From NCBI GenBank assembly GCA_015680905.1, contig CM027381.1:58966501-59030500 (forward strand): DNA of 64,000 bases, in the 5' to 3' direction. Positions 22,084 to 32,529 of this stretch are shown here, one piece after another. Within the stretch, counting starts at the first letter, position 1. Each line of letters starts with the position of its first letter. The position numbers were made by a program, and so were the translations under genes. The notes beneath the pieces were generated by a model. That model was not told the origin of the DNA. It saw only the letters and a list, made by a program, of their open reading frames with translations, and searched no databases. This DNA is from Coptis chinensis. Taxonomy: Eukaryota; Streptophyta; Magnoliopsida; Ranunculales; Ranunculaceae.

Positions 22084-22516
22084 TCAGAGGTTGGATTGGT
22101 TCAATGAATTGGCTGCCAGAGTTTTATACAATGTGGCTTGAATTTTATACAATGTGGCTGTCAGTCTTGGAGACTTTTTATGACTAGTAACAAAGCTTTG
22201 AAGCTCAATTCTTCCACCAGAAGTCGCACCACCAAAAAAAGAAGTTTCAGAAGAAGGATTATCATAACTGTTGTAACCATTGGAAGTGTGAGAGAGATTG
22301 TAATCATTAGCCGAATGCCGAAAGACCTGTCGACTACCCAATGGAGTCGAAGAAGCCGCCCATGGACAAAGCGCTGCACCAAGATCATTACGACCATCTC
22401 GCCACCCCATCGGTTCAAAGGTCCATGAAATTTCACCTTGCCATGACATATCATCATTGCCACCAAATGGAGTGATTGGAGATGGATGGTATCTACGCCC
22501 ACCTGGAATACCTCCA
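22084..22516 (-). pseudogene. Unrecognised coding piece fused to the receptor-like protein fragment
   Basis: A long minus-strand frame (22584 to 22084, 166 residues) begins in the alternative frame of the receptor fragment, then passes a junction near 22510. Past the junction it reads ITPFGGNDDMSWQGEISWTF, EPMGWRDGRNDLGAALCPWA, GSRQVFRHSANDYNLSH and GGRIELQSFVTSHKKSP. The Trp/Gly/Ser-rich composition and long open frame suggest captured exon sequence. I do not recognise the parent protein. Near its end an approximately 20-bp direct repeat (TTTTATACAATGTGGCT, twice at 22121-22160) lies beside the left part of the element. Confidence 0.5.
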
Positions 22517-22845
22517 GTTTTTTTTGAACCGCAAGACACTGAAAACTCCCAAAGTCCCCACAAAAAATCCTGATGCCATGCCAATATAAAACCAACTCAT
22601 TTCGAGATCATCACCTTCATCGTCGTCCTTGCTAACGACATGAGCTGGAGTTTGAGATGGCTCGTCCCTCGGCATTTTTTCTCAATTGGAGGTCCACAGA
22701 GTTCAGGGTTGCCTTCGTAAATGGATGTATCTTCAAAGGTTTGGAGCTGGTTGCCTGATGGAATTGGCCCTGACAAGTTGTTGTAAGACAAGTTTAGATG
22801 GCTTAGACTAGACAATGCTGAAATGCTTTCTGGAATTGATCATGA
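22517..22845 (-). pseudogene. LRR receptor-like protein, C-terminal fragment, inside the Mutator-like element
   Basis: Receptor-like proteins are plasma membrane proteins with extracellular leucine-rich repeats and no kinase, acting in immunity and development. The minus strand encodes the last repeat (ALSSLSHLNLSYNNLSGPIP), the C-terminal cap (GNQLQTFEDTSIYEGNPELC, GPPIEKKC), an acidic juxtamembrane stretch (VSKDDDEGDD) and one membrane helix (WFYIGMASGFFVGTLGVFSV). A short basic tail ending KKNWRYS follows. A frameshift near 22675 separates the repeat part from the membrane part. The upstream repeats are absent. After KKNWRYS the sequence joins a different coding piece. Confidence 0.88.
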
Positions 22846-23513
22846 AGAGGTCGGAAGCCAGAAGATGTTAAAAGAGTTTTCCGCTGATTGCTACGAAATT
22901 GTACCATGGTCCTGTAGGGGAAATGCAAAACAGAAATCCAGTCTCAGATTAACGTCAAGATCACCCCTCTCATTTTGTCATGCAGTTTCATCAAGTTTAA
23001 GTTTGGAATAGCACCTGAGCAATTCTTTTAACAGTAGCAGTCAATTTATTACAGCTCACATTCTTCTTCTTTTTCCCCTAGGTTAGTTTCTTGAACAAAC
23101 ATCAAGAATTTGCTCCATGGAATCTTCAACCAACAAGAACGAACAAGTGTAAGTATCGACATTTAATTTGGTTTCCTTTTTTCATGTTACAGCTGAAATT
23201 TGTCATGGACAAAAGAACAAAAGACGACATCATAATGAAAGTCATTTTTTAACATGTTAGGCATAGAGAGAAAATCTCATGCTTCATGCTTCACCAGATG
23301 CAACTTTTCGAATCTGAGTTTCTGAAAAACAGCCACGAGCTAAAACCTTCAAAATTCTTTCAGCTCTTTTTTCTCAAATAATTGAACAAGTTGATTTTCA
23401 ATTGGAGATTTAAAAACAGAACAAACAGAGAGTTAAATATAATTGAACAAGTTGATTTTCATATCAGATCTAAATAATTTTAAAAAGAAGAAACTAGTTC
23501 GGTGGTAGTGAGA

Positions 23514-23798
23514 GTTGAACAAGTTGATTTCAATTCATTACTTCTTCCAGTCTTGTACAAGAAACATAAAATTTAGTTGATTTCCAGCCTTGAAACCGTC
23601 TGAGCTTCTAGAGTGGAGAAGAAGAAGACCATGAGAGATAATAAAAAATTTCGCATTTTTTCGTTTTTTGGTTTCCGACATTTCGAAATTTCGCGTTTTT
23701 ATCAGAATTAGATCTAATTATCTCATCCTGAGATCGGACGGTTGAGGAAAAGTGTGAGATAAGAGTGGCAGATTTAGAGTGGCACTCTAGACAAACCG
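23514..23798 (-). repeat. Right terminal inverted repeat of the Mutator-like element
   Basis: Read on the minus strand it starts GGTTTGTCTAGAGTGCCAC and follows the left repeat to GTTCAAC. Outside it lies (AT)n. Confidence 0.92.
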
Positions 23799-24749
23799 AT
23801 ATATATATATATATATAACTGTAGGCTAATCATTTCCCTAGGTTTAGGCCCCACTATAACCTAAGGTATAGCTTTGAGTTGACACGTGTGAAGAGGCACT
23901 CAAAATCCAATGTGCAGTATGAGGACTCGGCAATGTCTTTGCAGTGGATACAAGTGATGTTGGATAGGATGGAGCCAGTCGAGGTAAGCATTGGGCTTTT
24001 TTTTATAGCTTCGTTTAATCTCTTTTGGGGACGAAAGTTTTATTTTCGTAATTTATTTTGAAGGTTTATTGGGATCCATATGCCGATGTTAGAGAGTGGC
24101 GCCAGGTAGATGAGATAGTGTTTTATGAAGGTTGTATATGCTTCATGGATATAAATGAGCATTACAACATTAGTAGAGTAATGTGCTAGGTTGGTTATGT
24201 GCAGAGTGTACCGAAGCACCCACCAAGACCCAACAACACCGTGGTTACTGTTTCCGACAGTGGGTATAAGGTTCAATACTCTACTGCAATGCGGTGTTGG
24301 GATTCGTGGAACAATCATGTGTTAAGCTTTCCCCGTCGAGGACGAAAAGTAAAGTATCCATCAGAGTACGACAATGAGTATTTTGCGTGGTATCCCTTCG
24401 TAACCCACCTTGTAGTGATGAACCCTGAGCATTTGGAACCATTCAACATTGAGGATCCGACCTACGAGTTGGTGAGTTTTCTTTATGGGGAGCCTTTCTT
24501 TATTTGCTTTATTTACTTATTCTTCATTATTTAATCAGTTTGCATTATTTATTTGTTTTTCCTCTTTTCTTAATACCATTCTTAATTATTTTGCAATATG
24601 ACGTTTTGGAAGAAACAGGGCGTATGATTCAACGCGGTATTGATGTTTGTGCTGATGCAATTCCTGTGGATGCTTTGAGATATTTTCGAAGGGCGTATCA
24701 GATGACACAGACAAAGTTCATTCCTGCTGGAGATTGCGATAATGCTTGA

Positions 24750-26925
24750 TGATGAAGCGTAAAATTGTCTAGTTACGTTGGTCTTATTTCTCATTTGTTA
24801 AGAGTCTTTTGCTTGTCTAGGACTGCTTCTCTGCAACTACCAAACTTGTTTGTTTGCATTGTGTGTATCTGTGTTTTGTGTATTTAAATGTCATTATAAA
24901 GAAGAGCAGCTTATAAAGAAAGTGATTTATATGTTGATCGATCAGTGTTCATCTTGTTTGTTCAAATTGAAACATTAACAGAACAGAAAAAACGGAAGAA
25001 GAACAACAAATTTCCACCAACATTAACAAGACCACTTTTCACATTTGGAATTGTACTGCTGAACAGACACTGCTACATGTAAGTCACCAATAGTGTCATA
25101 CTCCAATTTCTTATTTGGATCTGTTTTACTCTATAGTGCCGAACAGAAGCATTTCAACATATGTCATCAATAGTGGCATCCTCCAACAATAAGCCTTCAC
25201 ACTTCCTTTCAAAGCATTCTAGCCTTCATTTGCCTTGCGCAATTTTTGAAGCCCCTTATTATTTTGGCGTCTTGACGCAAAACAATCACATAGCTTATGA
25301 GGATAACTGGCACAACCCAAGACAAAATGTGTAAATTACAGATGAATGACAAATTATCGATATGTCTTAGACAGGTCATTCCCCAAGTCTATATAGTGCC
25401 GAACATAAGCTTTTTGATGTACAAGGCCCAGACAAATTATGTAGAATATGCAGTAGGTATATGCTACTTTTTGTAGCATCACTGGATTATGACAGAGATT
25501 ATGTAATATTAGACATTTTTTTTATGCTTTTCTCATTGACATACTAGATTTTGGTGAATGTGAGTAGTGGCAACATTCATTTTTCTTGCATTTAACAATC
25601 GAGGAACAATAACAATGATGATACTTTTCTATACTTTCAGAGCATTAGAAAACCAATTTAGTTGTTTGTCACACCCCTGGATATGTTTCAAGTCTATCCC
25701 ACATACAAAACCACTTACATCACACAACTCATATAAAGGACGAAAAGTATATATTCAAGCATCCAAAAAGCAAACTGTAAACTTCCAAATCTTAATGACC
25801 TACTTTACAGGTCCCTTACATATAACATATATATCTTTGTTCTAGTTACTCTAACAAATCGTCCTGCTTTTTGTACATCTTCTACACCTTGGTCCAACTT
25901 CTTTCCGTTATTGTTTTGGGCCTCAAAAATTTAACCTCTTTGTGGTCGCTGCACTGCCAGATAATTAGATCCATTAATATGAAGACTAGAGAATAATAGA
26001 GCAATGACCATTCCTAAGTTTCATTGCCAAAAAAGACATAATGGAAATTCAACAGTTTCAACTAAAGGTCATTCTCATTACTAATATAAATTCATCAAAT
26101 GGACAGGACATCACAACTCCAATAAAGTGATAAAGTGTCCAAGCTAATTATTGCAAGTCGAGTCCAAGTAAACGGTTAGTAGTTAATCTTACTTATCAAT
26201 TTTGTTTACAATCGTTATCTCACTGTTTTTATTGCTCTACTGATCACTAGTTTGCAATGTTTTGCAACATATTAATTTTTGAACATGAACTAAGTAAAAT
26301 ACTTTACTCCAGGTAACTAAGTGAAGTCATAACCATGGAAATTCCTGCTTATGAAGAATCTTGAGCTACACCTAATGCCCTAGTAGGCCTAGTAGGTCTA
26401 CGGTTTAGCGAATCAACATTTATAAGAACATATGAAATGTGCGTGTTTTGAGTTAATAGTAAGAGCTCACCTACACCTGATGCAAAGACAATAGTGTTAA
26501 GGTATCACAAATCTAAATGCTACATTCTATTGACTTGTTCAATAACCCTAAAAACCTAATACAAATATATACATACCCCCAAATATATGCCCTGCAGTTG
26601 ATTACAATACCCTTACAGAATGACCTAAATATCCTTATTATCGTAACAAATGTAATGCAAGTAAAGATGCAAGCAATAAGCATTTCAAGTTTTTCTGATT
26701 CCATAGAGATGGAGGTAATCAGTACAATGCTATGATGCAAAGAACACTCATGCAAGCAATTAAATTATGTTGAGAGCGGTAAATGAGAAAGGCTTAGTCA
26801 AATGCAGTGTTAAGAGATCTGACCTCTTATTTTCTTATAGTTAACTAAACTGCAAGAAATCTGAGCAACACAGCAAGCTCCAACAGCTTGTGTTAAGAAG
26901 TGTGAACTCAGTAAATGTATTTTTT
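24750..26925. other. No gene visible
   Basis: AT-rich sequence with only short chance reading frames. No transposon terminus or RNA gene could be supported. Confidence 0.55.
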
Positions 26926-27070
26926 TTTTGTTATTTTTTGTTATGAAAAGGTTAGGGGTTCAGGGCGACCCAAACCTGCATTCAATGAGTTGTATCCCAA
27001 GACAGTCTTTTTCCATAATACATTGTAGGCTTTCATTCAGTGGAGGAGAGTAGAGTACAAAATTGCATCC
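26926..27070 (-). repeat. Poly(A)-tailed retroposon 3' end, copy 1
   Basis: On the minus strand a segment ends TTTGGGTCGCCCTGAACCCC, then CTAACC and an A-rich tail (T-rich at 26930-26945 on the plus strand). Related ends occur at 30011 and 31585. It is likely a LINE or SINE family; the 5' end is not identified. Confidence 0.4.
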
Positions 27071-29600
27071 CCAGGCATACTCAAATACATTACAAATTGA
27101 AAAAGAGATAAACAATATGGAAGATAATATTTATAAGCAATATTGAGTATTTGATAGTTTAGCAAGCGTGACAATAGAACATTAAAGCTTATTGTTTTTA
27201 ATACCCATTTTCTACCAATGTAGAATCACTTGCCTTTAGTTAGAGCTATACCAAGCAAAAGACCTGAGCTAGATTGTTCCCAAAACACTAACCTCCAATG
27301 TAATCAATTTACCTTTTAAGTCTGTATGAAACCCTAGCTACTCTAGTAAGTTAGCCACATATCCCAAATGATGGGTATGAGATGCTATGAACTTCCCAAG
27401 GATTAAAAAAAAGGTAACTTAAGTTAAATGTACATCAAAATCAAGAAATTTAGATACAATCCAAACAAATGGGAATATTATATCCAACCATAATTAGGTC
27501 AACCATCCCAGGTCTGTCTCAATTGCTTCGTCTCCCACATTCTTTTCTTTCTCTCGAAAGAGGCAACTCACTAACAAGACAATTAAACAAACCTAATCTC
27601 ATCTTCATTCACAAACTTGAGACGTGGCTATATGCAATGCAACACATCCCGTGCACCTACTATAAAAATGTTTGGTGTGAGAGTGGTATTGTATCTTGAC
27701 ATGGATATAACACCATAACATAACTGATGTGTACCAGTCCAGTCAACATAGGGGATATGATTGGGGTCAGCTGTAGCAATGAAATCACATAACATGGAAC
27801 AATCTATTTATTTTCCATGACTCTTAAGCCTAAGCAATTTATGCGTCATTTATATAGAAAAAGTTATCAGGGTCCCCTTTGGGGCATACTGGTTGTGGAA
27901 TGCACCTGTGGTGACATGATGACACGAGTCCTCCGAACAAGCCAAGTTGCCAACCCCACAACACAAAAGATAACACAAGTGTGAAAGCTTTGTAACAAAA
28001 CTAAACACCACTGTTTCATCGAGTGATGCCATTTACACAAGTTAATATATATAACAAACTTAAAGAAACTACAAATTGTCCAAAATACATGATGAACAAC
28101 AACAAAATTATACACGACCAGAATATTTAATGTAATCCTACTCTAATTACGAGAAGTACGGTCGAACACAGAATGAACACCTAAGTGTAAACACACTAAG
28201 CAAACATAGATGACCAAGTGAAGTAGTCCTAGTCTGCATCGGACTCATCCTATATATATATATTTTTTTAATTATTGGCTAAATATTGTAGATATTTTTG
28301 GTAGTACCCTATGCGGGTTGCATATTTATTTTTGGGTTGTGTTGCTATGTATACTTTGGACAAATTTATCTAGTTTTCATGGAATTTAAACCTTTGTACC
28401 ATATATGTAGAATATATATGACATGATTTGGTCAGATGGTGAATTTTAACTAACTTAAATACCCAACACATTTTAATATATATTTTCTTTACTATGGGTT
28501 GCAAGTGAATAAGTATTTGGTTCTACTATCTTGAGGCCTTATTCTTGTGAGTGAATAGGTCTGTTCCAGTACCAATGCTCCAAAGTGGGACGGATAGCTC
28601 CCCCCACCCCACCCCCCCATTATTACCATGTAACTTATTTAAGTTCCTGATGACGTTCGAGCACCACTTGGACTTCATTATTCACCAACATCACAAAATA
28701 TATAATATTGTGTTTAGACTAAAAAATACGTCCAATTTACTAAAGAAACAAGACTTTTTTTTAGCTCTTTTTTTTTTAGAGTTTATGCGGAAATTGAAAC
28801 ATCCCCATAATTTCAAACGAAATAAAATCATTATGAAGTAAACACCCTTGAACCAACCAAAATTATAACAGTATGAAGATACTAATTTCAAACAAATAAG
28901 ATAAAAATAAAATATCTTCAAACCAAGCAAAACCGGAACAGTATCGATATATTAAATTCATATCAATAACTAACAAAATATAAAACATCCTCATAAAACA
29001 TACCTTTAAAGCAAGAAAAATCAAAGCAGAATCAATGCAAGCAAAATCTAAGCAACATAAACGAAAAACCATAAATTAAGAGAGAAGAAAAACAATTTGT
29101 TAACAATTAATGGAGAGATGAGTGAAGTATTCTACTTACCCTAGCTAGTTTAGAATATCGCACAGCAACAGTGAGAAAAGAGTGTGTACTAGCCAGTGAG
29201 GGAGAGAGGAGAGAAAGGGAGGTTTTGTTTCCTCATATGAGCGGGGATTTTAAGGTTTCCAAAAGGATCCAAAATAATGATAGAGCGGGAATTTTGGTTT
29301 CCAAATTTTCGGGTTGCTTTGGTTTCCCTCTTTCGCAAAATTTTGAAATTTGTATTGACAGTATGACCCTATGAAATTTGAGTATTTGACTAAATTGATT
29401 TCGTCAACCTTACTCAATTTGGGTCAAAGTCAAAATTGATTTTTTGACCGGATCAGGTTAGACCACCGGTTCAAACCACTAGTTCAAATAAAACCAGAGC
29501 GATTATTTGTTAAGTAAAAATCGCGCGCCTTTAGTTTTGGTACGCCCGCACACCGTAGATTTAGCGATATCATTATAACCTGTAATTATAATTGAGACTA
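27071..29600. other. No gene visible
   Basis: AT-rich. A minus-strand frame at 27867-28115 includes a hydrophobic stretch (TCVIFCVVGLATWLVRRTR) but has no recognisable family and no supporting context. A C-rich run lies near 28595-28618. Confidence 0.45.
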
Positions 29601-30010
29601 CTAAAGGAAGTGTTTGGTTGAATCAACTCGGCCGGGTTGATTGAAAACTCCCAAGTTAAACACGTTTTTTAACATTCGAACAATCGAGTTGACCGGTTCA
29701 TAACTTGAATCGGGCAGTTCAAACCATAGTACAAAATATCAGGATATGAGTGTTTATTGATACTCAATTAATTTCTTGATATGTATCGTGGATATATCCC
29801 CATCTTTGGGGACATTTTACATTGTTTGATACTAGAAATTACTCGTGTCTTCAACACGATGCCTTTTGACATCCTGTTTTTGGGAAAACATTTTCGATAT
29901 ATATACCTACATATTCTTATGTTTTTTTAAGTATTAAAAATTGAATAATGCTCCTTGTCTCCCTAATGTTATTATACCTACATGTTCTTATGTTATCCTA
30001 GCGTTGTTTT

Positions 30011-30150
30011 TTTTTTTTTTTTTTTAAAGATTACGGGGTTAAGGCAGACCCCCACTTGTACAAGATCCCAAAGGCTAGAGTATGTATGATTTTTAAAGGG
30101 GTACATCTCCTCCCTAAGAGAACTACAAATCCCAAAGAGTTAAGGCTATT
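30011..30150 (-). repeat. Poly(A)-tailed retroposon 3' end, copy 2
   Basis: The minus strand reads CAAGTGGGGGTCTGCCTTAA then CCCCGTAATCTTT and a run of about 20 A. It is the same family as the copies at 26926 and 31585. It lies just downstream of the 103-residue frame on the same strand and may be its 3' UTR. Confidence 0.45.
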
Positions 30151-30224
30151 AGCCATACAATTATGAAACACTCATGAACATAACCCACTAGGGTGCACAT
30201 AAGAATAACAACACAAACATCTAT

Positions 30225-30536
30225 CTACCACCAAACAAAAGTTTGTCCCTTAAGACCGGATGATTTTTCCTTTAGATGTTTCTGTGCATTCTCAAAATCA
30301 TAGAAAAAAGTCCCACATTCACAACAAGCATATGTTATGCTCCTTGTCACCCTATATGCCATAGAACCAAGAGTGTCATACCAAATCTCCTTAATGTATC
30401 CATCAAGGTTTTTACCTTTGTATTTTCCCTTGGATGCTTGCTTCATCATAGCTAAAGTAGGACTAATTTCACCATGTAAGCGCCCCTTAACCGCATTCGG
30501 AGAGGGTTCTTTACTTGTCCTAATGTTAACGTTCAC
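30225..30536 (-). CDS. Hypothetical 103-residue frame with a zinc-finger-like motif, upstream of a poly(A) tail
   Basis: I do not recognise this protein. It contains KGRLHGEISPTLAMMKQASK, a lysine-rich stretch KGKYKGKNLDGYIKE, and YACCECGTFFYDFENAQKHL, which has a Cys-x2-Cys followed by a single His, as in a partial C2H2 finger. The region between it and the poly(A) run (30150 to 30011, minus strand) resembles a 3' UTR. It may therefore be a retroposed cDNA or the tail of a non-LTR element. A 24-base segment TATGCTCCTTGTCACCCTAT occurs inside the frame (30335) and again just outside its start (30551). Confidence 0.35.
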   Translation of the reverse strand: MNVNIRTSKEPSPNAVKGRLHGEISPTLAMMKQASKGKYKGKNLDGYIKEIWYDTLGSMAYRVTRSITYACCECGTFFYDFENAQKHLKEKSSGLKGQTFVWW

Positions 30537-31584
30537 ATGACTCGATGTTTATGCTCCTTGTCACCCTATATGCCTAGTATACATGCATATATATTTAGTT
30601 GTTGTTTGTGACTATGTTTCATGCCATTTGAATCCATTTCATACCCTGTTCAGCTGAGATACATTTGAATACCGTAATATCAAACATGTTTGAAGTTCAA
30701 CTTTAAAATTAAAATTTTCACTTGGTAGTAATAGAAATAAAAGAGTATATTTTTCTTTTTTTTAATGAAAAAATAAATGAAGTTTCTTTTTGGTACTAAA
30801 TGATTTTAATTAATATATAATTATAGTGTACGGTATTAAATGGCATGAATTGGCTATTATAGAAATTTATGAGTTATTGCTATGTTGATAATATAATTTT
30901 TGTTGCATAAAAAGGCAAGGTTTTAACATATTTGAGGAGGTTGTGGTTTTTTTATTATTATTATTATTATTATTTTTTTTTATTTCCAGTTTTCAGTTCT
31001 AATTAAATGTACTCCTATTTTGTAGGACTTCAATTCCTAATTAAACTCTTATTAAATTCTTTTTTAAGTATTTAATTCCTTATTAAATTTCTTTAAAATA
31101 ATACAAATCTTGAGGCAACGCCATCACAGTGTTTTTGCAAGATTTAATCCAAACCACCACTTAGCACCAGTCCTATTATGTTATATTGATGCAAATATCG
31201 TAGATATATCTAAAAGGTTATATCGACAAATATTGTGGATATTGTGGATATCTTTTGATATTTCACGATATATCATTTATATTTATTTGAAATATGATGG
31301 TAAATATTAAATAAGATTGTTATTTAAACTAAATATCTCCAAATATCGCAATATATCCTAAAATATCATAAATATCATCGAAATATCGCCGATATTTACA
31401 ATTGTATATATCTCTAAACTTATCATGATATTTATATATCTTTTGCTGAAATCTCGATATTTATCGCGATATTTTGTACTATGGTTCAAACCATCAAAAA
31501 CTCATTCAACCCGGTTCAATAGTAAAAAGTCAACTTGGGGAGTTTTGAATCCCGGTCAAATAGGGGGAGTTGTAAAACCATTTT

Positions 31585-31720
31585 TTTTTCAAAATAAGCT
31601 GGGGTTAGGGCAGATCCCCACCTATATATAACCAAAGTTACATTCCACTCTAAGAGTATGATCATTAGAGGGAGCAACCATTACAAACTAGTTAATCTAC
31701 TAATCCCTTATTAAGCAAGC
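31585..31720 (-). repeat. Poly(A)-tailed retroposon 3' end, copy 3
   Basis: The minus strand reads TAGGTGGGGATCTGCCCTAA then CCCCAGCTTATTTTG and an A run. It is the clearest match to copy 2. Confidence 0.45.
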
Positions 31721-32080
31721 CTAACAAGTTACATTATAAGAATAATCTTAAATTACCAAGCCAAACCCAAAATCTGATAACCGCCTTACGGTTCAGCTAT
31801 TGTTGCAAAACCAATAAGGATTAGTCCGACCCAAACTTCACCATCTTAACCCACAATTTCATGTAATCATCCATGTCTACCAACTAGCTTCAAACCCGAT
31901 TTTGCATCTACACTGTGTAGAAAGTTCGTTGGTAGAGATAACGAGTTTTCAATCCAACGATATCCTTCTCTGACCGAAAAGTGCAACTATAAAAAACACA
32001 ACCCAAATCTGCAATTTCTTATATTGTTTCAAGCTGATTTGAAGTAGATCAAATCCCAAACTTAAGACCATGCTTACAAG

Positions 32081-32380
32081 TAGGGCAGGGAACGAGTCGG
32101 GTTCGGGTCGGATATGGCTATATCCGAATCCGAACCCGAATAGTTTGACAATATTTGAACCCGAATCCGAATCAAACCAAAATTTTCAATCCGAACCTGA
32201 CCCGAACCCGAATCGACCCGATCGGATAACATTAAAAATTCAAAAAAAACCCAAAAATTATATCTAAACCCGAACCCAAACCTGAATAAATAAACGAATA
32301 TGAAAATCGATCCGAACCCGAACTATTCAAATTCGGGTTGGGTTTGATTCGGGTCAAACTTGACCCGATTCCCTGCCTTA
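32081..32380. mobile_element. hAT-type MITE, 300 bp, with perfect 8-bp target duplication
   Basis: The ends are TAGGGCAGGGAA and, inverted, TAAGGCAGGGAA. They are flanked by CTTACAAG at 32073-32080 and 32381-32388. The interior is a low-complexity run of GGGTTCGGGT and CCGAACCCGAA units in both orientations, able to fold on itself. It has no coding capacity. An 8-bp duplication and this terminal pattern are typical of hAT-derived miniature elements. A short proline/asparagine-rich frame across it is an artefact of the repeat. Confidence 0.9.
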
Positions 32381-32529
32381 CTTACAAGGGCTCTATCAAC
32401 CCTTGCCAGCATTCCATGAATTCATAAGAGATATGTACAGATCAGAGATGATGCCTTACTTACAAGGGCTCTATCAACCCTTGCCAGCATTCCATGAATT
32501 CATAAGAGATATGTACAGATCAGAGATGA
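32374..32529. repeat. Exact 78-bp tandem duplication overlapping the MITE end
   Basis: Copies at 32374-32451 and 32452-32529 both begin TGCCTTACTTACAAGGGCTC. The first seven bases are the end of the MITE, so the duplication arose after the MITE had inserted. Confidence 0.93.

Larger units (their letters stand above)
19961..23798. mobile_element. Mutator-like element with long terminal inverted repeats and captured genes (Pack-MULE type)
   Basis: Long inverted repeats of roughly 285 bp bound the element. Long repeats, absence of any recognisable transposase and several host gene pieces inside are the definition of a Pack-MULE. It sits in an intron of PMD gene A. Cargo in order: a METTL13-like methyltransferase piece on the plus strand (three exons with introns), then an unrecognised coding piece and the C-terminus of an LRR receptor-like protein on the minus strand. 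Retained introns show capture at the DNA level. Confidence 0.88.
18768..24749 (+). pseudogene. Plant mobile domain (PMD) gene A, decayed and split by a Mutator-like element
   Basis: PMD proteins occur in transposons and in plant genes such as MAIN and MAIL1; their chemistry is unknown. The 5' part encodes an acidic Gly-rich leader (MEEARDVERGNMEIDS, then stop). The PMD core follows, including LLYNYFAHVARNVWNGN, HQETNTFHLPFGKLTITLDD, VSQILGVPITGKSVHG, and LRLLRVWKEIKEYAWGAANI. After the insertion it resumes at about 23845 with PHYNLRYSFELTRVKRHSKS, WIQVMLDRMEPVE, VYWDPYADVREWRQVDEI, CWDSWNNHVLSFPRRGRK and HPYV-like sequence. Stops and frameshifts interrupt several exons (near 18927, 19164, 19282, 24187). 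No transposase accompanies it. Confidence 0.82.
29616..31580. repeat. Degenerate long inverted repeat, probable DNA transposon remnant
   Basis: The left arm (29616-29800) contains GAAAACTCCCAAGTT and CAAACCATAGTACAAAATATC. The right arm (about 31390-31580) read in reverse contains CAAAACTCCCCAAGTTGAC and GAACCATAGTACAAAATATC in the same order. Both arms continue inward into GATAT-rich sequence. The inside holds a retroposon end and a small reading frame. No clean termini or target duplication were found. Confidence 0.5.

Noticed and set aside
32070-32267. Asn/Pro-rich 65-codon frame
   Set aside because: It arises from CCGAACCCGAA repeats in the MITE.
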